A stretch of 5,335 nucleotides of DNA. Source: an uncultured Ruminococcus sp. Its GTDB lineage: Bacteria; Bacillota; Clostridia; Oscillospirales; Ruminococcaceae. A model generated the notes under the pieces. That model ran no database searches. It was not told where the DNA came from and saw nothing but the letters and a program-made list of their open reading frames with translations. The position numbers and the translations under genes are program-made. Numbering within the stretch: position 1 is the stretch's first letter; each line of letters starts with the position of its first letter. The DNA lies in the NCBI GenBank assembly GCA_900556055.1, contig USNJ01000141.1:1-5335 (forward strand), written 5' to 3'. Of this stretch, positions 1 to 5,335 are shown piece after piece.

Positions 1-8
1 AAGGAATT

Positions 9-476
9 ATGCGGCACAGCAACAAACTTGGCAATCTTGTCAAGGACATAAACCGCCTTATGAAAGTGAAGCGTGAGCTTAACGAAATTATGGAACTGAG
101 CAGCAGGCTGTGCAATGCCGACGCTTTATGTGACGGAAGCTGTAATGCTGTACTGGAAGAATTATCTGAATACTACGATGTATCCGAATACGCCAATATT
201 GTTAAAAACTATATGATCTATTTTTTATTCGTTAAATTCAAGCTCTTTCAGCGTGATTTCCATAAAAAAATCGGGTTGTCCGTAAAGGGCAACCACGATC
301 GTGCAGAAAAATATATTGACTTGTTCAAGGCGGACAGCGAAAAAATCTTCCGTCCGTTTATTAACGCAAGAGCCGACGATATGTTCAGCGTTACAAAGGC
401 TGTAAGATGTCAGACTGATATTTTTGACAGCGGTATTTACAAGATACATACCGAGAAAACTGTGATCAGCTTATGA
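9..476 (+). CDS. Hypothetical protein, possibly the N-terminal piece of a split gene
   Basis: I do not recognise this 155-residue protein. It has a basic, helical-looking N-terminus, three cysteines close together (C35, C41, C45), a hydrophobic/aromatic stretch around residues 67-80 (YMIYFLFVKFKLF) that is too short and charged to be a convincing membrane segment, and a charged C-terminal half. The start shown is the first ATG. AAGGA lies only 3 bases before it, which is tight for a ribosome binding site. The same frame is open to the left edge (codons GGA ATT precede the ATG), so the gene could begin outside the window. Its stop TGA overlaps the ATG of the next frame (ATGA). This could mean translational coupling, but the downstream frame stays open back to position 428 and encodes Cys-containing sequence there, so the two frames may be one gene broken by a one-base change between 428 and 476. 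No signal peptide is visible. The coding call is moderately sure; the function is unknown. Confidence 0.6.
   Translation: MRHSNKLGNLVKDINRLMKVKRELNEIMELSSRLCNADALCDGSCNAVLEELSEYYDVSEYANIVKNYMIYFLFVKFKLFQRDFHKKIGLSVKGNHDRAEKYIDLFKADSEKIFRPFINARADDMFSVTKAVRCQTDIFDSGIYKIHTEKTVISL
428..476 (+). other. Candidate frameshift junction between the two left-hand reading frames
   Basis: Between the TGA at 425-427 and the TGA at 474-476 both relevant frames are open. The upstream frame reads ...GIYKIHTEKTVISL and stops. The other reads QRYLQDTYRENCDQL and runs on into the second protein. A switch in this interval (for example near the GAGAAAAC stretch, 453-460) would join both into one protein of about 275 residues with a Cys motif in its C-terminal third. 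No convincing programmed slippery heptamer is present, so a mutation or sequence error is likelier than recoding. Confidence 0.4.
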
Positions 477-838
477 TTACAAATCGTGCAAATGCTTCGC
501 TGACCTGCGGACGCTCCACCTGCAAAAAAGAACGTTTATACAAGGCTAACGATGATTACAAAAAGCGTGCTATGAAAGACCCGATAAAGGAAGCATATCT
601 CAATTTTGACAACAAGTGCAGAAGCTATCGCAAAAAACTCTCCGATTCTCCCGAACTGCTTGAAAAATACAACAAGGCTTTTGACGGGCATAGGGAAAAG
701 ATACGGGCAGTCAAGCGAGGTCTGACTGTAAAAAGCAGCTCCGATGATATTGACCGATATAACCGGATGTGCTTTGATGCTTGTCAGGACTTGCAGGATC
801 TGGCTAAACGGCTGAAATTGCAACACGAAAGCCATTGA
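473..838 (+). CDS. Hypothetical Lys/Arg-rich protein with Cys motif, possibly the C-terminal piece of a split gene
   Basis: This 121-residue, highly basic, helical protein has a Cys motif at its N-terminus (C12 and C17, in TCGRSTCKKERLYK) followed by a DP-containing, Tyr-rich helical region (KKRAMKDPIKEAYLNFDNK) and further charged helices. From memory, the arrangement of Cys motif, basic helix, DP and Y/K-rich tail resembles the C-terminal end of clostridial hypothetical proteins with a small zinc-ribbon-like element (DUF6076-like). I cannot verify that here. The ATG at 473 has no good ribosome binding site and would depend on coupling to the preceding frame through ATGA. The frame is open upstream to 428 (after TGA 425-427) and there encodes ...RENCDQL directly before the ATG. 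This adds a third Cys and gives C-x14-C-x4-C, which suggests the true protein starts earlier and that the ATG is internal. No clear terminator follows. Confidence 0.6.
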   Translation: MITNRANASLTCGRSTCKKERLYKANDDYKKRAMKDPIKEAYLNFDNKCRSYRKKLSDSPELLEKYNKAFDGHREKIRAVKRGLTVKSSSDDIDRYNRMCFDACQDLQDLAKRLKLQHESH

Positions 839-1045
839 TTTCACGTTGAGGTGTAAAACTGAAATTGAGCGGAAACTGAATTTCTCATTATAAAGCATCC
901 TTACCCGTAAGCTCTTCATATCATATAAAATTGGTTATAAAAATAACACCTGCCGCTCTGAATCCTAAAAAACCATTGAATTATGGGAAAATACCGCCGC
1001 AAAACCGCTGAAAATTTGCCGTGAGGGTGTTTTGTTATACTAAGA
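839..1045. other. Non-coding gap between converging genes
   Basis: These 207 bases separate the 3' end of the plus-strand hypothetical gene from the 3' end of the minus-strand GH13 gene. I found no gene, RNA or strong terminator. Weak hairpins exist: GAAATT/AATTTC arms (861-866 and 879-884, 12-base loop) and a 4-bp CCAT/ATGG stem at 973-986 with T6 after it on the minus strand. Either could help to end transcription of the GH13 gene. Confidence 0.6.
967..986 (-). terminator. Weak candidate terminator downstream of the GH13 gene
   Basis: Read on the minus strand, CCAT-AATTCA-ATGG is followed directly by six T residues, about 60 bases past the GH13 stop codon. The stem is only 4 bp, well below a typical intrinsic terminator, so this is listed only as the best U-tract candidate in the gap. 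Confidence 0.2.
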
Positions 1046-2587
1046 TTAACCAAGTTCATAGTAACCGGCACTCTTGGCAGGAACGATAATTATATCATTA
1101 TTCAAAGTGATTTTTCCGCCAAATTCATATATACACTCTTTAATATTGCAGGGGTAATCAAAAGTTACCTCTCTGTCCGCAGGATTTATAACAACAAGTA
1201 CTTTTTCATCTTCCGAACTTCTTACATATGCCAAGGGATATTCATTCTTCTCCGCATATACAAATTCTATCTTGCCCTTGCTCATAAGAGCAGAATGATC
1301 CTGCCTTATACCGATAAGACGATTAATCTCATACCAAAGAGAGTTTTTATCACTCATTTCTGCTTCAACTGTTGGTCGGTCGACACTCTCGTCCTGCTTT
1401 ATATAAAGTGTTTCCTTGGGTGCAGAACTGAAACCCGCGTTTGTTGTGCTATCCCATTGCATAGGTGAACGTGACCCGGTTCTGTTATATCCGCCCTCGA
1501 CAGATGTAAGTCCCTCAACATATCTCATTCCAATCTCATCGCCATAATAAATAAATGGTGCTCCCGGCATTGAAAGGAGGAAAGCAAAGGCAATTTTCAG
1601 ATTATCACCCTTGATCGTGCGTGCCAATCTGTCCATATCGTGATTGCCCGAGGGTATGCAGATAAGTCCCTTGCGCTCTGACTTTTCGTAATTCTCCTTG
1701 TACTTTGCCACGAACTCGGAAACATCTCCCTTGCCTCTGTCAGAGAAGAAAGGCTCCTCGCAGCGGAAAAGGTCATTATAATGAGACGGACCGAAATGAA
1801 GCAGGAAATCCATATGGAAACCGCCCTGAATGGACTTGTCAGGCTCGCCCCACTCGGAGACCATTGCCGCATCGGGAAACTCCCTGTCAAGGAACTCTCT
1901 TACATTCTGCCAGAGCTTGATAGTGCCCTTGCCGTCCTCATCGTTCTTGACCAGTGAGCCTGCCATATCCACACGAAAGCCATCGCAGCCCATTCCCAGC
2001 CAGAATCGCATGACATCTTTCATAGCTTCAAGTGTTGCCTTGGGGCCTTCTGCATCCATAGGCTGCTGCCAAGGACGCTCACACTTATAGAAGCCATAGT
2101 TCAGCGCAGGCTGATGGGAGAAAAAGTTTACCGCACAAGTTCCGTCTCTGTCGGAAAATCCGCTTATGCTGCCCATTCCCTGAGGGCTTTCCCAAATAGT
2201 GTCAGTCCAAACATAGCGGTCAGTGTATTCATTTTTTTCAGCCTTCATAGATTCCTTGAACCATTTGTGCTGAACGCTTGTGTGACCGGGAACAAGGTCA
2301 AGAAGAACGTGCATATCACGCTTGTGAGCCTCATCGAAAAGGTGTCTGAGATCCTCGTTGGTTCCGTATCTGGGAGCGACCTTGCAGTAGTCGGAAACAT
2401 CATAGCCCGCATCACCGAAAGGAGACTCGAAGCAGGGATTTATCCAGATAGCGTTGCAGCCCAACTTTTTGATATAATCAAGCTTTTCGATTATTCCGTT
2501 GAAGTCGCCGATACCGTCACCGTTGGTGTCGTTGAACGATTGAGGATATATCTCATAAAATACTGCGTTATCAAGCCACTTTGCCAT
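1046..2587 (-). CDS. Cytoplasmic GH13 alpha-glucosidase / alpha-amylase-family enzyme
   Basis: A complete 513-residue GH13 (alpha-amylase family) retaining glycoside hydrolase. The catalytic barrel starts at once (VFYEIYPQSF, residues 9-18) with the Asp-rich calcium-type loop DTNGDGIGD (20-28) typical of the oligo-1,6-glucosidase/alpha-glucosidase branch. Conserved regions in order: region I DLVPGHTS (97-104), region V QPALN (159-163), region II GFRVDMA (203-209) with nucleophile D207 and R205, region III VSEWGEPD (243-250) with acid/base E245, and region IV SGNHDMD (313-319) with H316 and stabiliser D317. A later RTGSRSPMQWD motif resembles the RTPMQWD of exo-acting members, and the last ~80 residues form the usual beta-sandwich domain. 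All three catalytic acids are present, so it should be active. There is no signal peptide, so it acts inside the cell on imported oligosaccharides, fitting the upstream permeases. ATG start; AAAGGA lies 12 bases upstream. Region I has Gly (101) where Asn is commonest. Alpha-glucosidase is favoured over endo-amylase, trehalose synthase or dextran glucosidase, but exact specificity cannot be read from sequence. Confidence 0.93.
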   Translation of the reverse strand: MAKWLDNAVFYEIYPQSFNDTNGDGIGDFNGIIEKLDYIKKLGCNAIWINPCFESPFGDAGYDVSDYCKVAPRYGTNEDLRHLFDEAHKRDMHVLLDLVPGHTSVQHKWFKESMKAEKNEYTDRYVWTDTIWESPQGMGSISGFSDRDGTCAVNFFSHQPALNYGFYKCERPWQQPMDAEGPKATLEAMKDVMRFWLGMGCDGFRVDMAGSLVKNDEDGKGTIKLWQNVREFLDREFPDAAMVSEWGEPDKSIQGGFHMDFLLHFGPSHYNDLFRCEEPFFSDRGKGDVSEFVAKYKENYEKSERKGLICIPSGNHDMDRLARTIKGDNLKIAFAFLLSMPGAPFIYYGDEIGMRYVEGLTSVEGGYNRTGSRSPMQWDSTTNAGFSSAPKETLYIKQDESVDRPTVEAEMSDKNSLWYEINRLIGIRQDHSALMSKGKIEFVYAEKNEYPLAYVRSSEDEKVLVVINPADREVTFDYPCNIKECIYEFGGKITLNNDIIIVPAKSAGYYELG

Positions 2588-2731
2588 AAAAAATTACCGT
2601 CCTTTCAAAAATATGAATCGTTATATATTTAATGTTATTGCATTACGGTTATATAATACTGCTTTTGACCACACATTTCTATCAAAAAAGCACTATATAA
2701 TAATACTATCCTACTTTTTAAATCAGATAAA
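2588..2731 (-). promoter_or_regulatory. AT-rich control region of the GH13 gene
   Basis: This very AT-rich stretch lies between the lacI terminator and the GH13 start, so the enzyme gene probably has its own promoter here. The best -10 candidate on the minus strand is TATTAT (2658-2653). A TTGATA lies at 2685-2680, but the 21-base spacing is too long for a good sigma-A promoter, so the exact promoter is uncertain and may be weak or activator-dependent. AAAGGA (around 2605-2600) is the likely ribosome binding site. A dyad-containing element lies just downstream of the -10 candidate. Confidence 0.45.
2630..2645. promoter_or_regulatory. Candidate operator in the GH13 control region
   Basis: TAATG-TTATTG-CATTA is a 16-base interrupted inverted repeat with perfect 5-base arms. 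It sits just downstream of the best -10 candidate, where a repressor would block initiation. Its right 11 bases (TTATTGCATTA, 2635-2645) match TTACTGCATTA at the lacI promoter in 10 of 11 positions. The size suits a LacI-family operator, but the centre is not the classical CG-centred type. The neighbouring LacI protein is the natural candidate binder; this is inference. Confidence 0.35.
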
Positions 2732-2765
2732 CAAAAAGCACCGAAGCAGATGTCCGTTTCGGTGC
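2732..2765 (-). terminator. Intrinsic terminator of lacI
   Basis: On the minus strand a perfect 8-bp stem (GCACCGAA, 2765-2758, pairing with TTCGGTGC, 2745-2738) with a 12-base loop is followed by TTTTTG. It starts about 30 bases past the lacI stop codon. It should separate lacI, and any read-through from the permease genes, from the GH13 gene. Confidence 0.9.
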
Positions 2766-2795
2766 CAATGTTGAAGCTTTGTATTGCCTATCCTG

Positions 2796-3800
2796 TCAAT
2801 GCTGATTTATGTCAGCCACAGAATCTCGCTCCACCAGCTGTGTATGAAGCAGCACCGAATTTATCTGTATGCCGCTTTTTATCTGCTGCATTGTGAAAAA
2901 TGCAGCTTTTCCAATGTGAAGTCTGTTCTGATAAATAGTTGTCAGCGGAGGAACGCAGCATTCGGAAATTGGCAGATTGTCATAGCCGGTGATGCTTATA
3001 TCCTGCGGAATACGATATCCTGCTTTTGTAAGTTCCTTTATGGCGTTTGAAGCGAGAACATCGCTTATGCAGATGATAGCTGTTACATTTTCTTTTGCGA
3101 TATCCAGTACCATTCTTTTGATTCTCTTGCCCGAGAAATGCCCGTACTTGATAATGCTTTCCGAAACAGGTATCCCCAAAGCACTCAGATTATTCACATA
3201 TGCGTTTTTTCGCTCTATGGTGACTATGCTGTCAGCTTCGCCGCCAAGGAACCCTATTTTCCGATGACCTTTTGCATAAAGGTACTTCACCGCCTGAGTT
3301 ATACCATCAGCATTATCACAGCCGACTCTTGCCACAAGGGGATTTTCAATGTAGTTGTCAAGCACTACCATGGGTATGTTATGTCCACGGTTACGCTGGA
3401 TAAAGTCAATATGCGGGCGAAATCCGAGGAAGAAAATGCCCTCGTAATTCTTATCAATGACCAGATGGTCATAGTCACCTGTGTTGACCTGATTCTCAGT
3501 AACCGAGATTATGTTTATACCCATATTATTTTCGATGGCAGCCGCCTGAACACCTGCTATTATCTCATAGCCGAATTGATTACTTGAACTGTAATATATT
3601 CCATAAACAAGAATGACAACATTTTTCTTTCTTGTCATTCTTTCAGGACTAATATGATATCCCATTTCCAGAGAACACTTCAATATACTTTCACGTGTTT
3701 CTTCACTTATGTCGGTTGCACCTGATATAGCTTTTGAAACAGTGCTCTTTGCAATCCCCAGCTTGTCTGCAATGTCTTGAATAGTAACTTTTTTTCCCAA
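2796..3800 (-). CDS. LacI-family transcriptional repressor
   Basis: A complete 334-residue regulator. The N-terminal LacI-type helix-turn-helix (TIQDIADKLG, then recognition helix region KSTVSKAISG, about residues 6-27) is followed by the third helix to about residue 48. The hinge YHISPERMTRKKN lacks the common NxxAR pattern. From residue 61 on is the periplasmic-binding-protein-like effector domain, including the typical GYDNLP and PPLTTIYQ stretches near the C-terminus. It should bind an operator as a dimer and release or bind it in response to a sugar. Its position directly after the permease genes and before the GH13 gene makes this locus its likely target. The start is TTG at 3800: the in-frame codon just before it is TGA, so no earlier start exists, and GGAGG lies 8 bases upstream. 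A nearby ATG (3807) is out of frame and touches the binding site. It has its own promoter and a strong terminator. Family call very sure; ligand not determinable. Confidence 0.95.
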   Translation of the reverse strand: MGKKVTIQDIADKLGIAKSTVSKAISGATDISEETRESILKCSLEMGYHISPERMTRKKNVVILVYGIYYSSSNQFGYEIIAGVQAAAIENNMGINIISVTENQVNTGDYDHLVIDKNYEGIFFLGFRPHIDFIQRNRGHNIPMVVLDNYIENPLVARVGCDNADGITQAVKYLYAKGHRKIGFLGGEADSIVTIERKNAYVNNLSALGIPVSESIIKYGHFSGKRIKRMVLDIAKENVTAIICISDVLASNAIKELTKAGYRIPQDISITGYDNLPISECCVPPLTTIYQNRLHIGKAAFFTMQQIKSGIQINSVLLHTQLVERDSVADINQH

Positions 3801-3814
3801 TCACCATTCCTCCC
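3801..3814 (-). promoter_or_regulatory. Ribosome binding site deciding the TTG start of lacI
   Basis: GGGAGGA stands 8 bases from the TTG at 3800, ideal spacing. The only close ATG (3807-3805) would have a spacing of about 1 base and reads another frame, so the TTG is the start. Confidence 0.8.
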
Positions 3815-3825
3815 TTACTGCATTA
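3815..3825. promoter_or_regulatory. Candidate operator element at the lacI promoter
   Basis: TTACTGCATTA overlaps the -10 box and the predicted transcription start of lacI, and matches the element at 2635-2645 in 10 of 11 bases. Binding here would block polymerase, consistent with autoregulation. The octamer TTACTGCA recurs exactly 50 bases away at 3865-3872, inside the end of malG. Confidence 0.3.
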
Positions 3826-3850
3826 TACATCATTTTATAAGTAACCTCAA
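3822..3850 (-). promoter_or_regulatory. Sigma-A-type promoter of lacI
   Basis: On the minus strand TTGAGG (3850-3845), a 17-base spacer, and a perfect TATAAT (3827-3822). Transcription would start near 3815, leaving a leader of only about 15 bases with the ribosome binding site almost at its 5' end. It lies in the 56-base gap after malG, so lacI can be expressed apart from the transporter. Confidence 0.75.
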
Positions 3851-3856
3851 TATCAA

Positions 3857-4717
3857 TCAACCCTTTACTGCACCGCCTGTAACACCTTCAACATAATACT
3901 TCTGCATTGAGATGAACAGAACTGCAATAGGAATTGATACGAGAACTGCACCTGCAGCAAACTGTGTGTAATATGCGCCGATAAATTCTCTTTCAAGCAT
4001 TTTGAACATTCCGAGTGCGACAGTATAGCTGTCATATTCAGAGCCGCAGATAATGCTTGGGAAGATATAGTCTACCCAAGGAGCCATAAATGATGTAAGT
4101 ATGGTATAAACTATTATGGGCTTTGAAAGAGGCATTGTTATTTTAAAGAACACCTGTGACTTTGTTGCACCGTCAAGATATGCCGATTCGTCCAGTTCCT
4201 TAGGAAGTGTATCAAAAAAGCCCTTTGCAATATAATACTGAAGTCCTGCTCCCGCAATATAAACAAGTGTCAGACAAACGAGAGGATTGCTTAAAAGATT
4301 CATTCCCTTGAGAATATAATATACTGCAATCATTGACATAAAGCCGGGGAACATTCCAAGGATAAGCACTACATTCATGATAGGCTTTCTCATCTTGAAG
4401 CGTAGACGGCTAAATGTAAATGACACGGCAAGTACGATAAGAGTAGAACCCAAACACGAAACTATTGAAACTATAAGAGTATTCATGAACCATTTTGTGA
4501 ACTTAAACTGCTGATCCTGAGTTATGAGATTTACATAGTTATTTACGGTGAACCCCTTTGGCCAAAAGTAGCTGGTATATGACCCCGGCTCAGCACGGAA
4601 CGATGTGAGGATAACCCAGCAGAGGGGAAGTATCCAAATTATTCCCAGTATCAGCAAAAGCACCTGAATAAATCCGTTTGTAAATTTCTGCCGCGCTGTA
4701 TATGATGACTTAGCCAT
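3857..4717 (-). CDS. malG: MalG-type sugar ABC transporter permease
   Basis: A complete 286-residue inner-membrane permease of the CUT1 (maltodextrin/oligosaccharide) family. Six hydrophobic segments are visible at about residues 17-38, 77-100, 112-136, 145-164, 200-220 and 253-271. Between the fourth and fifth lies the cytoplasmic EAA loop that docks on the ATPase: E177-S-A-Y-L-D-G183, with I193 and P196 at the expected spacing, inside an FFKITMPLSKP stretch. The C-terminus YYVEGVTGGAVKG is the typical MalG ending. Its ATG shares one base with the malF stop codon (TAATG), and GAGGAGG lies 10 bases upstream, so the two permeases are translationally coupled and pair as a heterodimer channel. 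The substrate is inferred from the locus (GH13 enzyme) to be maltose, maltodextrin or another alpha-glucan oligosaccharide; the permease sequence alone does not prove it. No ATPase gene is visible, which is usual for Bacillota that share one MsmX-type ATPase. Confidence 0.95.
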   Translation of the reverse strand: MAKSSYTARQKFTNGFIQVLLLILGIIWILPLCWVILTSFRAEPGSYTSYFWPKGFTVNNYVNLITQDQQFKFTKWFMNTLIVSIVSCLGSTLIVLAVSFTFSRLRFKMRKPIMNVVLILGMFPGFMSMIAVYYILKGMNLLSNPLVCLTLVYIAGAGLQYYIAKGFFDTLPKELDESAYLDGATKSQVFFKITMPLSKPIIVYTILTSFMAPWVDYIFPSIICGSEYDSYTVALGMFKMLEREFIGAYYTQFAAGAVLVSIPIAVLFISMQKYYVEGVTGGAVKG

Positions 4718-5335
4718 TACTGAAACGCCTCCTCATTATTGTAGGACTGAGAATTGCGGAAAGTTATGAGCGAAATAACGGAACAGATGACAAACACAAG
4801 GATGCCGATGGTCGAAGCGTAGCAGTAATCTCGTGAATTTACTGTCAGCTTGTAGAGCCATGTTACCAGCAGGTCTGTCTTTCCCGCCTGATAGTAATCC
4901 AATGTTGCGGGAGTTCCGCCTGTAAGGAAGTAGATGACATTGAAGTTATTGATGTTGCCGATAAACTGTGTGATAAGGTATGGAGTTGTAACGAAAAGTA
5001 CATATGGCATTGTGATCTTGCTGAACATTACAAAGGGAGAAGCTCCGTCTATTCGTGCAGCCTCGTAAAGGTCATCGGGAATGTTCATAAGAATACCTGA
5101 TGTGATAAGCATGGTGTATGGGATACCTATCCAAAGATTAACAAGGATAACCATAACTCTCGCCCATGTAGGGTTTGTGAAGAAAGGCAGAGGAGAACTG
5201 ATAAGTCCCATCTCCATGAGAAGCACGTTAACAGGACCCGATTCAGCCAACATATTCTTCATTACCAACAGAGAAACGAACTGGGGAACTGCGATAGCCA
5301 GAACAAAAAGCGTTCTGTAGAATGACTTGAATCTA
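4717..5335 (-). CDS. malF: MalF-type sugar ABC transporter permease, 5' end outside the window
   Basis: The C-terminal 205 residues of a CUT1-family permease, partner of the MalG-type subunit. The frame is open to the right edge and reads RTLFVLAIAVPQFVSLLV there, a typical mid-protein MalF membrane segment, so the gene starts beyond the window; TTG or ATG codons near 5268 are internal. After this segment comes the GPVN turn, another membrane segment (WIGIPYTMLITSGIL), then the ATPase-docking EAA loop (EAARIDGASPFVMFSKITMP, about 5064-5005), the MalF-type stretch FNVIYFLTGGTP, then AGKTDLLVTWLYKLT, and a last membrane segment before the charged end NNEEAFQ. All family landmarks visible are intact. 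It is the first visible gene of an operon running right to left, and a solute-binding protein gene is expected upstream of it. Specificity for alpha-glucan oligosaccharides is inferred from the GH13 neighbour. Confidence 0.94.
   Translation of the reverse strand, partial: RFKSFYRTLFVLAIAVPQFVSLLVMKNMLAESGPVNVLLMEMGLISSPLPFFTNPTWARVMVILVNLWIGIPYTMLITSGILMNIPDDLYEAARIDGASPFVMFSKITMPYVLFVTTPYLITQFIGNINNFNVIYFLTGGTPATLDYYQAGKTDLLVTWLYKLTVNSRDYCYASTIGILVFVICSVISLITFRNSQSYNNEEAFQ
4718..4734 (-). promoter_or_regulatory. Ribosome binding site of malG inside the malF end
   Basis: GAGGAGG (4734-4728) lies within the last codons of malF (Asn-Glu-Glu region), 10 bases before the malG ATG. The TAATG stop-start overlap gives coupled translation of the two permease subunits. 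Confidence 0.85.

Noticed and set aside
536..919. Minus-strand open frame of 127 codons opposite the second hypothetical gene
   Set aside because: Its composition is what the reverse of a Lys-rich gene gives; no ribosome binding site, and the plus-strand frame has the coherent Cys motif.
867..958. GAGCGG ... CCGCTC inverted repeat in the 839-1045 gap
   Set aside because: Arms are only 6 bp and 80 bases apart with no further pairing; no U-tract.
1000..1034. CAAAAC ... GTTTTG inverted repeat near the GH13 stop
   Set aside because: A 6-bp AT-rich stem with a 23-base loop and no following U-tract; unlikely to be a terminator.
2114..2632. Plus-strand open frame of 172 codons opposite the GH13 gene start
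   Set aside because: It lies antisense to a clearly conserved GH13 coding region, has no ribosome binding site and no recognisable protein features.
2664..2701. TTGACC with a downstream TATAAT on the plus strand in the lacI-GH13 gap
   Set aside because: The spacing of about 25 bases is too long for a sigma-A promoter and no plus-strand gene follows.
3138..3587. Plus-strand open frame of 149 codons opposite lacI
   Set aside because: Antisense shadow of a well-supported LacI-family gene.
5266..5268. TTG as start of the MalF-type permease
   Set aside because: The frame continues to the window edge with typical MalF membrane-segment sequence, so the gene is cut by the edge, not short.

Overview
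The window looks like a chromosomal piece of a gut or rumen Clostridia, most likely a Ruminococcus-type Bacillota. This is an inference from moderate-to-low G+C, strong AGGAGG-type ribosome binding sites, a TTG start, AT-rich intergenic regions, and the set of genes. No RNA gene, insertion sequence, CRISPR array or origin was seen.

Layout, left to right. Positions 1-838 carry two small plus-strand reading frames of unknown function that overlap by 4 bases. They may be two pieces of one Cys-containing gene split by a frameshift. Positions 839-1045 are a non-coding gap between converging genes. From 1046 to the right edge everything is on the minus strand. Read in the direction of transcription (right to left), it holds the C-terminal part of a MalF-type sugar ABC permease (cut by the window edge), a complete MalG-type permease whose start codon overlaps the malF stop, a LacI-family repressor with its own promoter and a TTG start, a clear intrinsic terminator, an AT-rich control region, and a cytoplasmic GH13 alpha-glucosidase/alpha-amylase-family enzyme.

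How the genes work together. The permease pair would form the membrane channel of a maltodextrin-type (CUT1) importer. Its binding protein and ATPase are not visible; the binding protein is probably upstream of malF, beyond the right edge, and the ATPase may be a shared MsmX-like one elsewhere. The imported alpha-glucan oligosaccharide would then be hydrolysed in the cytoplasm by the GH13 enzyme, which has no signal peptide. The LacI protein is placed to sense the sugar or a derivative and to repress this locus. An 11-base sequence (TTAYTGCATTA on the plus strand) occurs both at the lacI -10/start region and in the GH13 control region, and is a candidate operator element.

Overall this is a recognisable sugar uptake and utilisation locus. 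I see no strong sign of a novel system. The points most worth a second look are the split gene at the left, the shared promoter motif, and the unusual start of lacI.
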